DNA of 64,000 nucleotides from Bacteroidota bacterium (lineage in GTDB: Bacteria; Bacteroidota; Bacteroidia; Flavobacteriales; Flavobacteriaceae). Positions within the stretch are counted from its first letter, which is position 1; every line of letters begins with the position of its first letter. The position numbers were made by a program, and so were the translations under genes. Shown here one piece after another: positions 53,398 to 62,451 of this stretch. Location: the NCBI GenBank assembly GCA_018267095.1, contig JAFDZC010000006.1, forward strand, positions 124,001 through 188,000, given 5' to 3'. The notes below the pieces were generated by a model that ran no database searches, had not been told where the DNA came from, and saw nothing but the letters and a program-made list of their open reading frames with translations.

Positions 53398-54462
53398 ATG
53401 AAAGTCCTTATTACCGGAGTAGGTGGGCCAACGCCCAGAAGTTTTGCCATCGGACTCAAAAAATATTCTTTTTACAAACGATTCGAGCTCATCGGAACCG
53501 ACATCAATCCGCTGGCGATGGGTTTGTATCAAAACGAGTTGTTCCATAAATCGTATGTGGTTCCACCGGCTTCTAGTCCGGATTATTGGCCCACTATGGA
53601 AGCGATTATTCGCGAGAATAATATTGAAATTGCGGTGATTTTACCCGAACTGGAAGTCATGGAATGGAGCCGCCGCAAAGAATCGCGCGAACTGCCTTGC
53701 AAGGCTTTGATTCCGGATATTTCTATGGCTGATTTGCTCGTGGATAAATCTAAAATGACTGAGCTTTTGAAAGATTTGGATATAGTACCGCCATCGGTAA
53801 CTTTTCATCGCGATGATGCGAATTTTAATGGTGCTTTTGAAGTGCTCAAAGGTGGTTTTTGGGTGCGCAGTACCAGCGGAACCAGCGGACTTGGCTCGCT
53901 CAAAGTTGACGACGTCGATTCTTTGAAGAACTGGATTCAAATCAATCCGAATGTACAACAGTTTTTGGCGAGTAAATTTTTACCGGGTCGAAATCTCGCT
54001 TGTAAAATGCTGTATTACAACGGAAAACTGTTGCGCACTGCTTGTGCCGAACGCGTGAATTATATCATGGCCAAAGTTGCGCCTTCGGGCATTACCGGAA
54101 ATACTTCTTTCGGTCGTTTGCTCAACGAGCCCGCATTGGTAGCCGAAGCCAAACGCGCGATGGATTTCCTTTTAGCCCATACCGGAGCAGCACATCACGG
54201 TTTTTTTACTGTAGATTTTAAAGAAGACGAAAACGGCAAACCGTACATCACTGAAATCAATGTCCGACACGTAGCTTTTACCCAATGTTTTGCGGCGGGC
54301 GGAGCCAATTTTGCAGAAGACACGATTCGATTGCTCGATGGTGATGCAGATTTTGATTTCAACTATCGCATGTATGAATTTGAAAAGGATTTGATCTTTT
54401 TGCGCGATGTTGATTCGTTGCCGATTTTAATGAAAGAAGCAGAATTACTCAAAAAGCTGTAA
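53398..54462 (+). CDS. ATP-grasp domain protein (carbamoyl-phosphate-synthase-like)
   Basis: A 354-residue ATP-grasp protein with a pre-ATP-grasp Rossmann part (VLITGVGGPTPRSFAIGLKK, IGTDINPLAMGLYQNELFHK) and ATP-grasp core. WVRSTSGTSGLGSLKVDD forms the phosphate loop, and GFFTVDFKEDENGKPYITE with EINVRH holds the metal ligands. It is the third ATP-grasp enzyme of the run and the last gene before a terminator. Relatives ligate amino acids or carboxylates to amines, and a role in amide decoration of the glycan is plausible. Confidence 0.85.
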   Translation: MKVLITGVGGPTPRSFAIGLKKYSFYKRFELIGTDINPLAMGLYQNELFHKSYVVPPASSPDYWPTMEAIIRENNIEIAVILPELEVMEWSRRKESRELPCKALIPDISMADLLVDKSKMTELLKDLDIVPPSVTFHRDDANFNGAFEVLKGGFWVRSTSGTSGLGSLKVDDVDSLKNWIQINPNVQQFLASKFLPGRNLACKMLYYNGKLLRTACAERVNYIMAKVAPSGITGNTSFGRLLNEPALVAEAKRAMDFLLAHTGAAHHGFFTVDFKEDENGKPYITEINVRHVAFTQCFAAGGANFAEDTIRLLDGDADFDFNYRMYEFEKDLIFLRDVDSLPILMKEAELLKKL

Positions 54463-54487
54463 TTCAAATCATCATCAATAGGTTCTT

Positions 54488-54526
54488 AAAACAAGAAGCG
54501 CTTTGGGGTGTTTTCTTGTTTTTTGT
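54488..54526 (+). terminator. Intrinsic terminator ending the 35-kb glycan run
   Basis: AACAAGAA (54490-54497) and TTCTTGTT (54513-54520) form a perfect 8-bp stem followed by TTTTTG. It lies 28 bases after the last ATP-grasp gene. It is the first convincing terminator after the promoter at 19226. Confidence 0.8.
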
Positions 54527-54554
54527 TTCTAAAAACCAATAGATTTTCAGCGTT

Positions 54555-55097
54555 TTGAAAAGACTTTTTGACTTTGTTTTTTCGGTGGTAGTTTTACTTT
54601 CCTTGAGTTGGTTGATTTTGCTTTGTTATCTGCTGGCTAGTTTTGAAACGCGTTCTAACGGACTTTTTGTTCAACAGCGCGTGGGTCAATACGGGAGACT
54701 TTTTTGGATTTACAAACTCAAAACCATGCATTCACAGAGTCAAAAAATTGGTTTTTTCGGACGCATTTTTAGAAAATATAAGTTGGACGAGTTGCCTCAG
54801 TTTTACAATGTTTTGATAGGCGAGATGTCGGTGGTTGGTCCGCGACCGGATGTGCCGGGTTATTACGATTGTCTGCAAGGGAATGATCGTCGATTGCTTG
54901 AACTCAAACCCGGAATCACCAGCGAAGCATCGATCAAGTACAAAAACGAAGACGCTTTGTTGGCCATGCAACCCGACCCTATGAACTATAACGATACGGT
55001 TATTTTTCCCGATAAAGTAAAGATGAATATCGAGTATTATGAACATCAATCGTTTAGGAAAGATTTAAAAATAATTTTCAAAACGGTCTTTAATTAA
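54555..55097 (+). CDS. Initiating sugar-phosphate transferase (PglC-type), copy 2
   Basis: A 180-residue monotopic phosphoglycosyltransferase, shorter than copy 1. It starts at TTG (MKRLFDFVFSVVVLLSLSWL), with FVQQRVGQYGRLFWIYKLKT, the catalytic Asp-Glu in YKLDELPQFYNVLIGEMS, and VVGPRPDVPGYYDCLQ. The C-terminal part (KPGITSEASIKYKNEDALL) differs from copy 1 and resembles transferases for 2,4-diamino-trideoxy or 4-keto derived sugars. It stands 64 bases before a PglE-like aminotransferase, consistent with a bacillosamine-type priming sugar. Confidence 0.9.
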   Translation: MKRLFDFVFSVVVLLSLSWLILLCYLLASFETRSNGLFVQQRVGQYGRLFWIYKLKTMHSQSQKIGFFGRIFRKYKLDELPQFYNVLIGEMSVVGPRPDVPGYYDCLQGNDRRLLELKPGITSEASIKYKNEDALLAMQPDPMNYNDTVIFPDKVKMNIEYYEHQSFRKDLKIIFKTVFN

Positions 55098-55132
55098 TCG
55101 CTCAAAAAAGATGACCACAGCGGTGGTTCTGC

Positions 55133-55140
55133 TATATTTG
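55133..55140 (+). promoter_or_regulatory. Putative -7 element before the PglE-like gene
   Basis: TATATTTG matches TAnnTTTG, 20 bases before the ATG at 55161. No TTG box at -33. A small palindrome (ACCAC-AGCG-GTGGT) lies at about the -33 position. Confidence 0.5.
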
Positions 55141-55160
55141 CTCACGTAAACACAACACGT

Positions 55161-56300
55161 ATGAATCTTCCAAAAATTTGGCTTTCTTCGCCCCACATGG
55201 GTGGAACCGAACTCAATTACATTCACGAAGCTTTTGACTCTAATTGGGTGGCACCGCTCGGACCAAATGTTTCGGGTTTTGAAACAGATTTAGAAAAATA
55301 CATTGGACAAAACAGCCAAGTGGCCGCGCTCAGTTCAGGGACAGCGGCGATTCATTTGGGATTAATTTTGCTCGGAGTTTCAGCCGGTGATGAAGTAATT
55401 TGCCAGAGTTTTACTTTTTCGGCTTCGGCGAATCCGATTTTATATCAAGGAGCGCTTCCTGTATTTGTGGATAGCGAACCAGACACTTGGAATATTTGCC
55501 CAAAAGCTTTAGAAGAAGCCATTCAAGACAGAATCGCAAAGGGTAAAAAACCTAAGGCGATTATCGGAGTACATTTGTATGGAATGCCTTTTAAAGTTGA
55601 TGAAATACAAGCGATTGCTCAGCGATATGATATTCCGCTTTTAGAAGACAGCGCAGAAGCTTTAGGAAGTACCTACAAAGGTCAGAAGTGTGGAACTTTT
55701 GGCGATTTTGGCGTATTATCGTTCAACGGAAATAAAATTATCACTACTTCAGGTGGCGGCGCTTTGGTGTGTAAAACCAAAGAACTCAAAGACAAAACGA
55801 TTTTCTTTTCTACACAATCGCGCGATGCAGCGCCTCATTATCAGCATTCTGAAATTGGATATAATTATCGATTGAGCAATATCAGTGCAGGAATTGGTCG
55901 CGGGCAAATGGAAGTGCTTGACGAGCATATTGGTTTGCGACGAGCCATGCATCAGTGGTATCAAGATTATTTTAAAAACATCGATGGCGTTAGAGTATTC
56001 ACAGAGCCTTCGGCTGATTATTATTCAAATCATTGGCTCACTTCAATTGTCATTGACCCTGAAAAGTGTGGTGGAAAAAATCGCGAGGACTTGCGTTTGG
56101 CGCTTGAAGCTGAAAATATTGAGAGCCGCCCACTTTGGAAGCCGATGCATTTGCAACCTATTTTTGCTCAAGCGCCGTACTATGGAAGTCAAGTGGCTGA
56201 AAATCTGTTTTCTAACGGATTGTGTTTGCCGTCCGGTTCAAATTTGACTCAAGAAGATCGAAATAGAATAAGTTCGGTATTTAACATTTTTTTTAAATAA
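55161..56300 (+). CDS. PglE-like UDP-4-keto-sugar aminotransferase
   Basis: A 379-residue DegT/DnrJ/EryC1/StrS enzyme. The N-terminus KIWLSSPHMGGTELNYIHEA and SNWVAPLGPNVSGFE are characteristic of the PglE/WeeJ group. LSSGTAAIHLGLILLGV, LEDSAEALGSTYKGQKCGTF and Lys192 in FNGNKIITTSGGG complete the PLP site. It should aminate C4 of UDP-4-keto-6-deoxy-GlcNAc made by the dehydratase at 56370. The sugar N-acetyltransferase (PglD) that would finish UDP-diNAc-bacillosamine is not adjacent. Confidence 0.9.
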   Translation: MNLPKIWLSSPHMGGTELNYIHEAFDSNWVAPLGPNVSGFETDLEKYIGQNSQVAALSSGTAAIHLGLILLGVSAGDEVICQSFTFSASANPILYQGALPVFVDSEPDTWNICPKALEEAIQDRIAKGKKPKAIIGVHLYGMPFKVDEIQAIAQRYDIPLLEDSAEALGSTYKGQKCGTFGDFGVLSFNGNKIITTSGGGALVCKTKELKDKTIFFSTQSRDAAPHYQHSEIGYNYRLSNISAGIGRGQMEVLDEHIGLRRAMHQWYQDYFKNIDGVRVFTEPSADYYSNHWLTSIVIDPEKCGGKNREDLRLALEAENIESRPLWKPMHLQPIFAQAPYYGSQVAENLFSNGLCLPSGSNLTQEDRNRISSVFNIFFK

Positions 56301-56369
56301 TTAAGCTCATAACGGTTAAAATTGTTATAAAAACATTAATTTTAGTCGCCCATTAAATTAACAAATACA

Positions 56370-58316
56370 ATGGCTAACTCAATTTTTGAGGTATTAAAAA
56401 ATAGCATATTAGGCAACCGATTCCGAAACATCGGTTACTTGCCTCGTTGGATTATTTTTGCCATTGATGTCTTTATTGTAGGTATTGCAGGTTTGATTAC
56501 CTACTTAATCATGTACAGCTTAACCGGCATATTGTACACTGCAAATGAAATCCTAATCAAATACGGCTCGTTTATCTTTGTGAATTCTGTATTCTTTTTG
56601 GTGTACAGAACCTACTCGGGAATTATTCGTCATTCGACCTTTATCGACGGAGTTAAGTTATTGACATCTACAACTACCTCGTATTTGTCTTTGTTGATAT
56701 TTAATTTTGTTTGGTATGCCGCAATGGGTAAACAATTGTTTATCAATACGCGCTTGTTTATCAATTATGTAATCTCGTTTTTGTTGCTTTTTTTATTCAG
56801 AATTCTCATCAAGTATATTTTTGAGAAATACATGAATTTTGACAGTCAAAAAAAGCTTACCAAAGCTGTGATTTACGGAGCCGACGCCAATGCCTTTTCG
56901 GTAGCGAATGCCTTGCGCGCCGAAAATCCCAGCCGTTTTAAACTCCTTGGTTTTATTGATAAATTCAATCTGAGTTCGGCATCAAAAAGCATGTTGAATT
57001 TGCCGATTGTTAATCAGAACAAAAAAATATATGTTATTCTTCGTTCCCTTAAAGCCGAAGCGCTTATTATTGCTGAAAAAGGTTTGAGCAAAGAAGAAAC
57101 CATCGCTATAGTTGAAGAGTGTTTGGAATTCAATTTCAAAGTTTTTACCGTTCCGCTCATTACCGATTGGGAAGATCAGCAACAGATTTCGAACAAAGTA
57201 AAGAGTTTTGAAATTGAAGATTTACTCGAGCGCAAACCGATTGTACTCGATACCAAATCAATTTCAGAACAGCTCAACGGAAAAACCGTCATGATTACAG
57301 GTGCTGCGGGCTCTATCGGAAGTGAGATTGTTCGACAAGTTTTGTCTTTTAAACCTCATAAGGTAATTTTGGTCGATCAGGCCGAAACTCCGCTTCATTC
57401 GCTTAGGCTTGAAATTAATGCAATCAATCAAAATATTCAGATTAGAACTGTCTTGGCCGATGTGCGCCATCGAACGGCCATGGAAGCCGTTTTTGAGAAG
57501 TTCAAACCCAGTGTTGTCTATCACGCGGCTGCTTACAAGCACGTTCCGTTGATGGAAGAAAATCCTTCGCAATCAATTTACACGAATGTTTTAGGGACTA
57601 AAAATGTAGCTGATTTATCGATTGAATATGGGGTTGATCGTTTTGTAATGGTTTCTACCGATAAAGCTGTTAATCCAAGTAGTGTGATGGGCGCCAGCAA
57701 ACGTATCGCCGAGAAATACGTACAGACTTTGCACCACAAATATTTAGATGAAGGTAAATCAATAAACACCAAATTTATCACGACGCGTTTCGGAAATGTA
57801 TTGGGTTCTAACGGTTCGATTGTTCCGCTTTTTGCCAAACAAATTTCTGAAGGTGGCCCGTTGACCATTACCCATCCGGATATCATCAGATATTTTATGA
57901 CCATTCCCGAAGCTTGTCAGTTGGTTCTTGAAGCGGGTGCTATGGGGCAGGGAAGCGAGATTTTTATATTCGACATGGGCAAACAAGTCAAGATTATAGA
58001 CTTGGCCAAAAAGATGATTCGTTTGGCGGGTTTTGTTCCGTATAAAGACATTGATATTAAAATCATCGGATTGCGCCCAGGTGAAAAACTCTATGAGGAA
58101 TTGCTTAATGATGCTTCAAAAACCATGGCAACGCACAATGAGAAAATTATGATTGCTCAAGAATTACCTGAAAATTATCAAAAGGTTCATGAAGAAATTC
58201 TTGATTTACTCGAAAATATTTCAACGCTTTGCAATGATGAAATTGTAAGTCGAATGAAAAAAATTGTTCCAGAATTCAAGAGTATGAATTCGGTTTTTGA
58301 AACTCTTGATGCATAA
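56370..58316 (+). CDS. UDP-GlcNAc 4,6-dehydratase, membrane form (PglF/WbpM/CapD-like)
   Basis: A 648-residue protein with four N-terminal transmembrane segments (about 25-155), a first Rossmann-like domain starting TKAVIYGADANAFSVANAL, and a catalytic SDR domain from about residue 308. NAD binding is VMITGAAGSIGSEIVRQVL, the catalytic region is MVSTDKAVNPSSVMGASKRI (Met in place of the usual Tyr, normal for this family), and NVLGSNGSIVPLF follows. It produces the 4-keto-6-deoxy intermediate used by the aminotransferase upstream. The gap of 69 bases before it shows no good promoter. Confidence 0.93.
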   Translation: MANSIFEVLKNSILGNRFRNIGYLPRWIIFAIDVFIVGIAGLITYLIMYSLTGILYTANEILIKYGSFIFVNSVFFLVYRTYSGIIRHSTFIDGVKLLTSTTTSYLSLLIFNFVWYAAMGKQLFINTRLFINYVISFLLLFLFRILIKYIFEKYMNFDSQKKLTKAVIYGADANAFSVANALRAENPSRFKLLGFIDKFNLSSASKSMLNLPIVNQNKKIYVILRSLKAEALIIAEKGLSKEETIAIVEECLEFNFKVFTVPLITDWEDQQQISNKVKSFEIEDLLERKPIVLDTKSISEQLNGKTVMITGAAGSIGSEIVRQVLSFKPHKVILVDQAETPLHSLRLEINAINQNIQIRTVLADVRHRTAMEAVFEKFKPSVVYHAAAYKHVPLMEENPSQSIYTNVLGTKNVADLSIEYGVDRFVMVSTDKAVNPSSVMGASKRIAEKYVQTLHHKYLDEGKSINTKFITTRFGNVLGSNGSIVPLFAKQISEGGPLTITHPDIIRYFMTIPEACQLVLEAGAMGQGSEIFIFDMGKQVKIIDLAKKMIRLAGFVPYKDIDIKIIGLRPGEKLYEELLNDASKTMATHNEKIMIAQELPENYQKVHEEILDLLENISTLCNDEIVSRMKKIVPEFKSMNSVFETLDA

Positions 58317-58366
58317 AACCATAAAATTTAACCCGATACAAAGGCACTGATTTGTAAATCAAGTGT

Positions 58367-58374
58367 TATATTTG
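58367..58374 (+). promoter_or_regulatory. Putative -7 element of the second export operon
   Basis: TATATTTG fits the consensus and lies 20 bases before the ATG at 58395. No -33 TTG at the normal distance. Confidence 0.55.
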
Positions 58375-58394
58375 CACGAATCAATAATCTACAC

Positions 58395-59159
58395 ATGAGA
58401 AACTTTAGAGCATACTTTATTATTAGCATTTGTCTCCTTTTTTTGAGTTCGTGTGTCTCTAGAAAAAAAATAGTTTACCTCCAGAATATTGAACAAAAAG
58501 ATTCATACGCCGTTGCTAAACAAGAAGTCAAATTACAGCCTGATGATTTGATTAACATTATCATAGCCGCTGAAAATCCTGAGGTTACAGTTCCGTTTAA
58601 CCTTCCGCAAATTCAAGGAAATTACGACATTAACGACAAACAAAGTGCGATAAAAACTTATTTAATCAACAATGAAGGATATATAGAATATCCGGTGATT
58701 GGCAAGATTAAATTAGGCGGATTATATCGTTCAGAAGCTATTGCGTTACTGCGTCAAAAAGTCTCGGAATACATTAAAAATCCAACCATCAACTTGCGCA
58801 TACTCAACTACAAAATTTCAGTAATGGGCGAAGTAGTGAAGCCGGGCTCCTATACTATTCAAGGCGAACGAATTACAGTTTTAGAAGCTTTGAGTTTGGC
58901 CGGCGACATGACCATTTATGGCCGAAGAAACAATGTTTTGGTTATTCATGAAGAAGATGGAAAAAAGACCTATCAACGATTTGATTTGACCAAATCAGAT
59001 ATGCTTGATTTAAAAAATTATTATTTGTCGCAAAACGATGTAGTTTTTGTCGAACAAAATAAAACCCGTATCAACAATTCAGCAGTGGGCCAGAATACTA
59101 CTGTAATGCTGTCTGGACTCACCGTAATTTTATCTTTGATACTGATACTTAAGTCATAA
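58395..59159 (+). CDS. Polysaccharide export outer-membrane lipoprotein (Wza-like), copy 2
   Basis: A 254-residue lipoprotein with lipobox LSSC at Cys20. The export domain starts with VKLQPDDLINIIIAAENPEV, then GYIEYPVIGKIKLGGL, and the soluble beta-grasp part is ISVMGEVVKPGSYTIQGERI. A C-terminal hydrophobic helix (about 235-252) ends the protein. Layout equals copy 1 at 12185, but the sequences are clearly different. It probably forms the outer-membrane exit for a second polymer or an alternative assembly. The kinase partner starts 6 bases downstream. Confidence 0.9.
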   Translation: MRNFRAYFIISICLLFLSSCVSRKKIVYLQNIEQKDSYAVAKQEVKLQPDDLINIIIAAENPEVTVPFNLPQIQGNYDINDKQSAIKTYLINNEGYIEYPVIGKIKLGGLYRSEAIALLRQKVSEYIKNPTINLRILNYKISVMGEVVKPGSYTIQGERITVLEALSLAGDMTIYGRRNNVLVIHEEDGKKTYQRFDLTKSDMLDLKNYYLSQNDVVFVEQNKTRINNSAVGQNTTVMLSGLTVILSLILILKS

Positions 59160-59165
59160 AGTCTA

Positions 59166-61556
59166 ATGGATGTAAATTCTTCAAATATAAATGAACGCAA
59201 CAGTGAGCGTTTTGATTTTCACGATTTAGTTGAGCGATATATAATTCACTGGAAATGGTTTGTTTTCGGTGTTTTTGTGTGTCTTATTTTAGCCTCACTT
59301 TATTTGCGATATGCGATTCCTATTTATAACGCCACTGCAACCATCGTTGTTCGCGATGAGAAAAAAGGTGGACTGCAATCAGAATTGAGTGCTTTTTCTG
59401 ATTTGGGTATCATGACCGGAGTAAAAAACAACGTTGATAATGAGATTGAAATTATCAAGTCGCGACGTATTATTGGCAAAACGGTCAAAAAACTTGGATT
59501 TAATGTTACCTACATAACAGAAGGCAGAGTTAAAACTCTTGAATTATACAAAAACAAGCCGATTGAGTTTAATTTTTATGACTTGAACGATGTTTTTTAT
59601 ACCCACAGAAAAGCATTTACTATCAACTACATCGATGCCAACACTTTTGAACTGTTGGATGGAAATCAGACTTCAATGGGCAAACATGCCTATGGTTCGA
59701 TTATCAATTTAGAAGATTCAAAACTGGTCATCAATAAAAATCCAAAGTCGTTTTCAACCTTCAACACCGGATTTTCGATTCATGTCAATGTAAATACAAT
59801 TGACAATGTAACCGAAAGTTTCAGAGGAAGGCTTAATGTAAGCTCACTCAGTAAAAACTCGAGTGTGGTTTCGCTTTCAATCAATGATGCTGTTCGTGAA
59901 AAGGCCGAAGATTTCCTCAATACGCTTATCGAAGTGTATAACGAAGATGCGATTGCCGATAAAAAATTCACCTCTGAAAATACATTGACTTTTATTCAAG
60001 ACCGACTTAAAATTATCTCTACTGAATTAGGCGATGTTGAGAAAGATGCCGAAGGTTTCAAAAAAGCCAATGATGTCACTGATATTGCCACACAAGCTGA
60101 AATATTCCTGAATAGCTCTGTTGATTTCAGCAAAGAACTTATCGAAACTGAAACCCAAATCAAAGTAGTTGATGCCATGATTGATTATATGAAATCAAAA
60201 GGCAAATGGGATTTGGTGCCTAATAATATCATTTCGACAACCGACTCTAAGGACGCGACCAATTTTATTTTGCAATACAATGATTTGGTTTTACAACGCA
60301 ATCGAATTGTCAAAGACGGAACTGCTAAGAACTCGGTTGTTTATAATTTGGAGGAAAAAATTGAAGAACTCAATGCCAACATTACTTCAAGTCTTTCTAG
60401 AATAAAAGCCTCTTTGATTATTAAGAAGAGCGATTTAGCCAAGCAAGATCGATACATCAAAGGCAGGATTTCAAGAGTTCCCACGCAAGAGCGCGAGTTC
60501 AGAATTATCGATCGTCAACAAAAAATCAAAGAATCGCTGTATTTGTATTTATTGCAAAAACGCGAAGAAACGGCTATTTCTCTAGCGGTAACGGCACCGA
60601 TCTCAAAATTGGTGGACAGTGCTTTTTCGCCGGGCGCACCGGTTACACCCAAACCTAATTTGGTGTTTTTGTTTGCCATTGCTTTGGGCTTGATGATTCC
60701 GTTTATGATTATCTACCTCAAATCGTTGTTTGACAATAAAGTCAAGACGCGTCAAGATGTTGAGTCAATGATTACCGCTCCATTTTTGGGCGATATTCCT
60801 AAATCTGAAACCCATGATGAGGTGATTAATACCAACAGCAAATCGAGTTCGGCAGAAGCAGTTCGTATTATTCGTACCAATCTTGAGTTTATGCTCAGTC
60901 AAATTTCAGAGAATCAAGCTAAAACTATATTTATTACTTCTACGATTCCGAAAGAGGGAAAAACGTTTGTGGCCATTAATCTGGCAAGCACCATAGCTTT
61001 GTCGGGCAAAAAAGTCCTTTTAATTGGATTAGATGTTCGCAATCCGAAAATTGATCGTTATGTTCAGCTTCCGTCTAAAGGATTGACGAACTTTTTATCT
61101 AAAAAAGATCAAGACATCCACGACTATATTGTAAAATTAGACGGATTTGACGATTTCTACATCTTGCCTTCTGGAGTGATTCCTCCAAATCCGGTTGATT
61201 TGCTCATGAACGGCCGTATTGACAGCATGTTTGAACAACTCAAAAAAGAATACGATTACATTATTGTGGATACGGCTCCGGTGAGTTTAGTTACCGATAC
61301 TTTATTGGTTGCTAAAAATGCCGATGTGTTCTTGTATGTTATTCGCGCTAACTTCCTTGATAAGCGTTTACTCAAGATTATTGAAAATATATATCGCGAG
61401 AAAAAACTACCTAACATGGCTGCGGTACTCAATGATACTGAGTGGAGAAAATCATATGCCTACGCCTACGGATATGGTTATGCTTACGGATATGGTTATA
61501 CCGATGACACGCCAAAACAGCCTTGGTTCTTGAGTTGGTTGAAGAAAAATACTTAG
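59166..61556 (+). CDS. Polysaccharide copolymerase/tyrosine autokinase (Wzc-like), copy 2
   Basis: A 796-residue PCP-2a protein. TM1 lies near residues 33-52 (WFVFGVFVCLILASLYLRY), the Wzz-like segment has GGLQSELSAFSDLGIMTGVK, and TM2 is near 498-518 after PGAPVTPKPN. The BY-kinase part has Walker A STIPKEGKTF (near 598), Walker A' LLIGLDVRNPKI and Walker B YIIVDTAPVS. The C-terminal tail alternates Ala/Gly with Tyr over about eight tyrosines, encoded by two 18-base repeats (61464-61499). Its stop codon overlaps that of the convergent phosphatase gene. Confidence 0.94.
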   Translation: MDVNSSNINERNSERFDFHDLVERYIIHWKWFVFGVFVCLILASLYLRYAIPIYNATATIVVRDEKKGGLQSELSAFSDLGIMTGVKNNVDNEIEIIKSRRIIGKTVKKLGFNVTYITEGRVKTLELYKNKPIEFNFYDLNDVFYTHRKAFTINYIDANTFELLDGNQTSMGKHAYGSIINLEDSKLVINKNPKSFSTFNTGFSIHVNVNTIDNVTESFRGRLNVSSLSKNSSVVSLSINDAVREKAEDFLNTLIEVYNEDAIADKKFTSENTLTFIQDRLKIISTELGDVEKDAEGFKKANDVTDIATQAEIFLNSSVDFSKELIETETQIKVVDAMIDYMKSKGKWDLVPNNIISTTDSKDATNFILQYNDLVLQRNRIVKDGTAKNSVVYNLEEKIEELNANITSSLSRIKASLIIKKSDLAKQDRYIKGRISRVPTQEREFRIIDRQQKIKESLYLYLLQKREETAISLAVTAPISKLVDSAFSPGAPVTPKPNLVFLFAIALGLMIPFMIIYLKSLFDNKVKTRQDVESMITAPFLGDIPKSETHDEVINTNSKSSSAEAVRIIRTNLEFMLSQISENQAKTIFITSTIPKEGKTFVAINLASTIALSGKKVLLIGLDVRNPKIDRYVQLPSKGLTNFLSKKDQDIHDYIVKLDGFDDFYILPSGVIPPNPVDLLMNGRIDSMFEQLKKEYDYIIVDTAPVSLVTDTLLVAKNADVFLYVIRANFLDKRLLKIIENIYREKKLPNMAAVLNDTEWRKSYAYAYGYGYAYGYGYTDDTPKQPWFLSWLKKNT

Positions 61557-62281
61557 CGTTTAAAAAACTGATTGTTGGCTATAGCCTCATGCAGCGGTTT
61601 GAGATCTTTTACTAACGTTTTTTGATCAAAGGCCAAGATGTGTTTGTCGTGATGAACATCAGAGCCGACAAAATCAATCAAGCCTGCTTTGAGCAATTTT
61701 AGCGAAGCTTCAGCAACTACCGGTCCGTAATACCCAACAGTCGATAACAAATTGAGTTGCATCATACACCCCGCATTTTTAATTCTTTGGTATTGATCGA
61801 ATTTTTTGTGGTAGTAAATATACCGCTCAGGGTGTGCCAATACAGGCTGATATCCTGCAACTTGCAGCTCAAATAAAATATCAAAGAGTTGTACCGGCGG
61901 ATTCAGATAAGAAATTTCAACCAACACATAATTATCCTTGAGTGTCAGCAAAGGTTCGGTTTGATAGAGTTTGGTAAAATTCGGATCAATCATATACTCG
62001 GCCGCATATCCTAAAGACAAAGGCAATTTAGTCGGTTCTGTGATTTTTTGGTAAGCTGAAGAAATACGCTCGGGTGTGTTTTCCCAAGTGCTGCCCATAA
62101 TGTGAGGCGTGGCAATGCAATGTGTGATTCCGAGTTTCTTTAAAGATTCAATTAAAAGAAGAGAATCTTCGACGGTGGCAGCTCCGTCATCGATTCCGGG
62201 CAAAACATGACAATGAATATCGACATGGCCGTCGGGAATCAAATCTCTTAAAAACGTCTTTTTGCTAAAAATGCCAAACAT
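61553..62281 (-). CDS. PHP-type tyrosine-protein phosphatase (CpsB/YwqE-like)
   Basis: A 242-residue metal-dependent phosphatase of the PHP superfamily that dephosphorylates BY-kinases. Metal ligands lie in HVDIHCHVLPGIDDG, CIATPHIMGSTWEN, PVLAHPERYIYY and VGSDVHHDKH. It is encoded opposite the Wzc-like kinase, with 3-4 bases of stop-codon overlap, and both kinases of the locus are likely targets. The start is ATG 62281 (MFGIFSKKTFLRD), because a -7 element (TACTTTTG on the minus strand) lies at 62299-62306, inside any longer reading. Confidence 0.92.
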   Translation of the reverse strand: MFGIFSKKTFLRDLIPDGHVDIHCHVLPGIDDGAATVEDSLLLIESLKKLGITHCIATPHIMGSTWENTPERISSAYQKITEPTKLPLSLGYAAEYMIDPNFTKLYQTEPLLTLKDNYVLVEISYLNPPVQLFDILFELQVAGYQPVLAHPERYIYYHKKFDQYQRIKNAGCMMQLNLLSTVGYYGPVVAEASLKLLKAGLIDFVGSDVHHDKHILAFDQKTLVKDLKPLHEAIANNQFFKR

Positions 62282-62298
62282 CTCATTTAGTTTGTGGG

Positions 62299-62306
62299 CA
62301 AAAGTA
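62299..62306 (-). promoter_or_regulatory. Putative -7 element of the phosphatase gene
   Basis: The minus strand reads TACTTTTG, 17 bases before the ATG at 62281. It decides the start codon by excluding the ATG at 62311. Confidence 0.55.
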
Positions 62307-62394
62307 CACAAATATTATATTTAGGATGAAGCTTTGCGGTTTTGATTTGTTTATAAACTCTCCAAAGTCAACCGGTCAACTATGGTTAAATTCT

Positions 62395-62402
62395 TATATT
62401 TG
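62395..62402 (+). promoter_or_regulatory. Putative -7 element of the ABC exporter operon
   Basis: TATATTTG at the consensus, 49 bases before the ATG at 62452. A direct repeat GTCAAC (62367 and 62375) lies upstream near -35. Confidence 0.5.
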
Positions 62403-62451
62403 CACGCGTTTTACAATCGACTTTAGTCAATTTCAGTAACCGATTAATACC

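Noticed and set aside
55114..55127. Palindrome ACCAC-AGCG-GTGGT before the PglE-like gene
   Set aside because: Only 5 bp per arm and single copy; not enough to claim an operator, so it is mentioned only with the promoter.
62282..62311. Longer N-terminus of the PHP phosphatase
   Set aside because: A TAnnTTTG element on the minus strand is inside this stretch, and the extra residues are not family-like.
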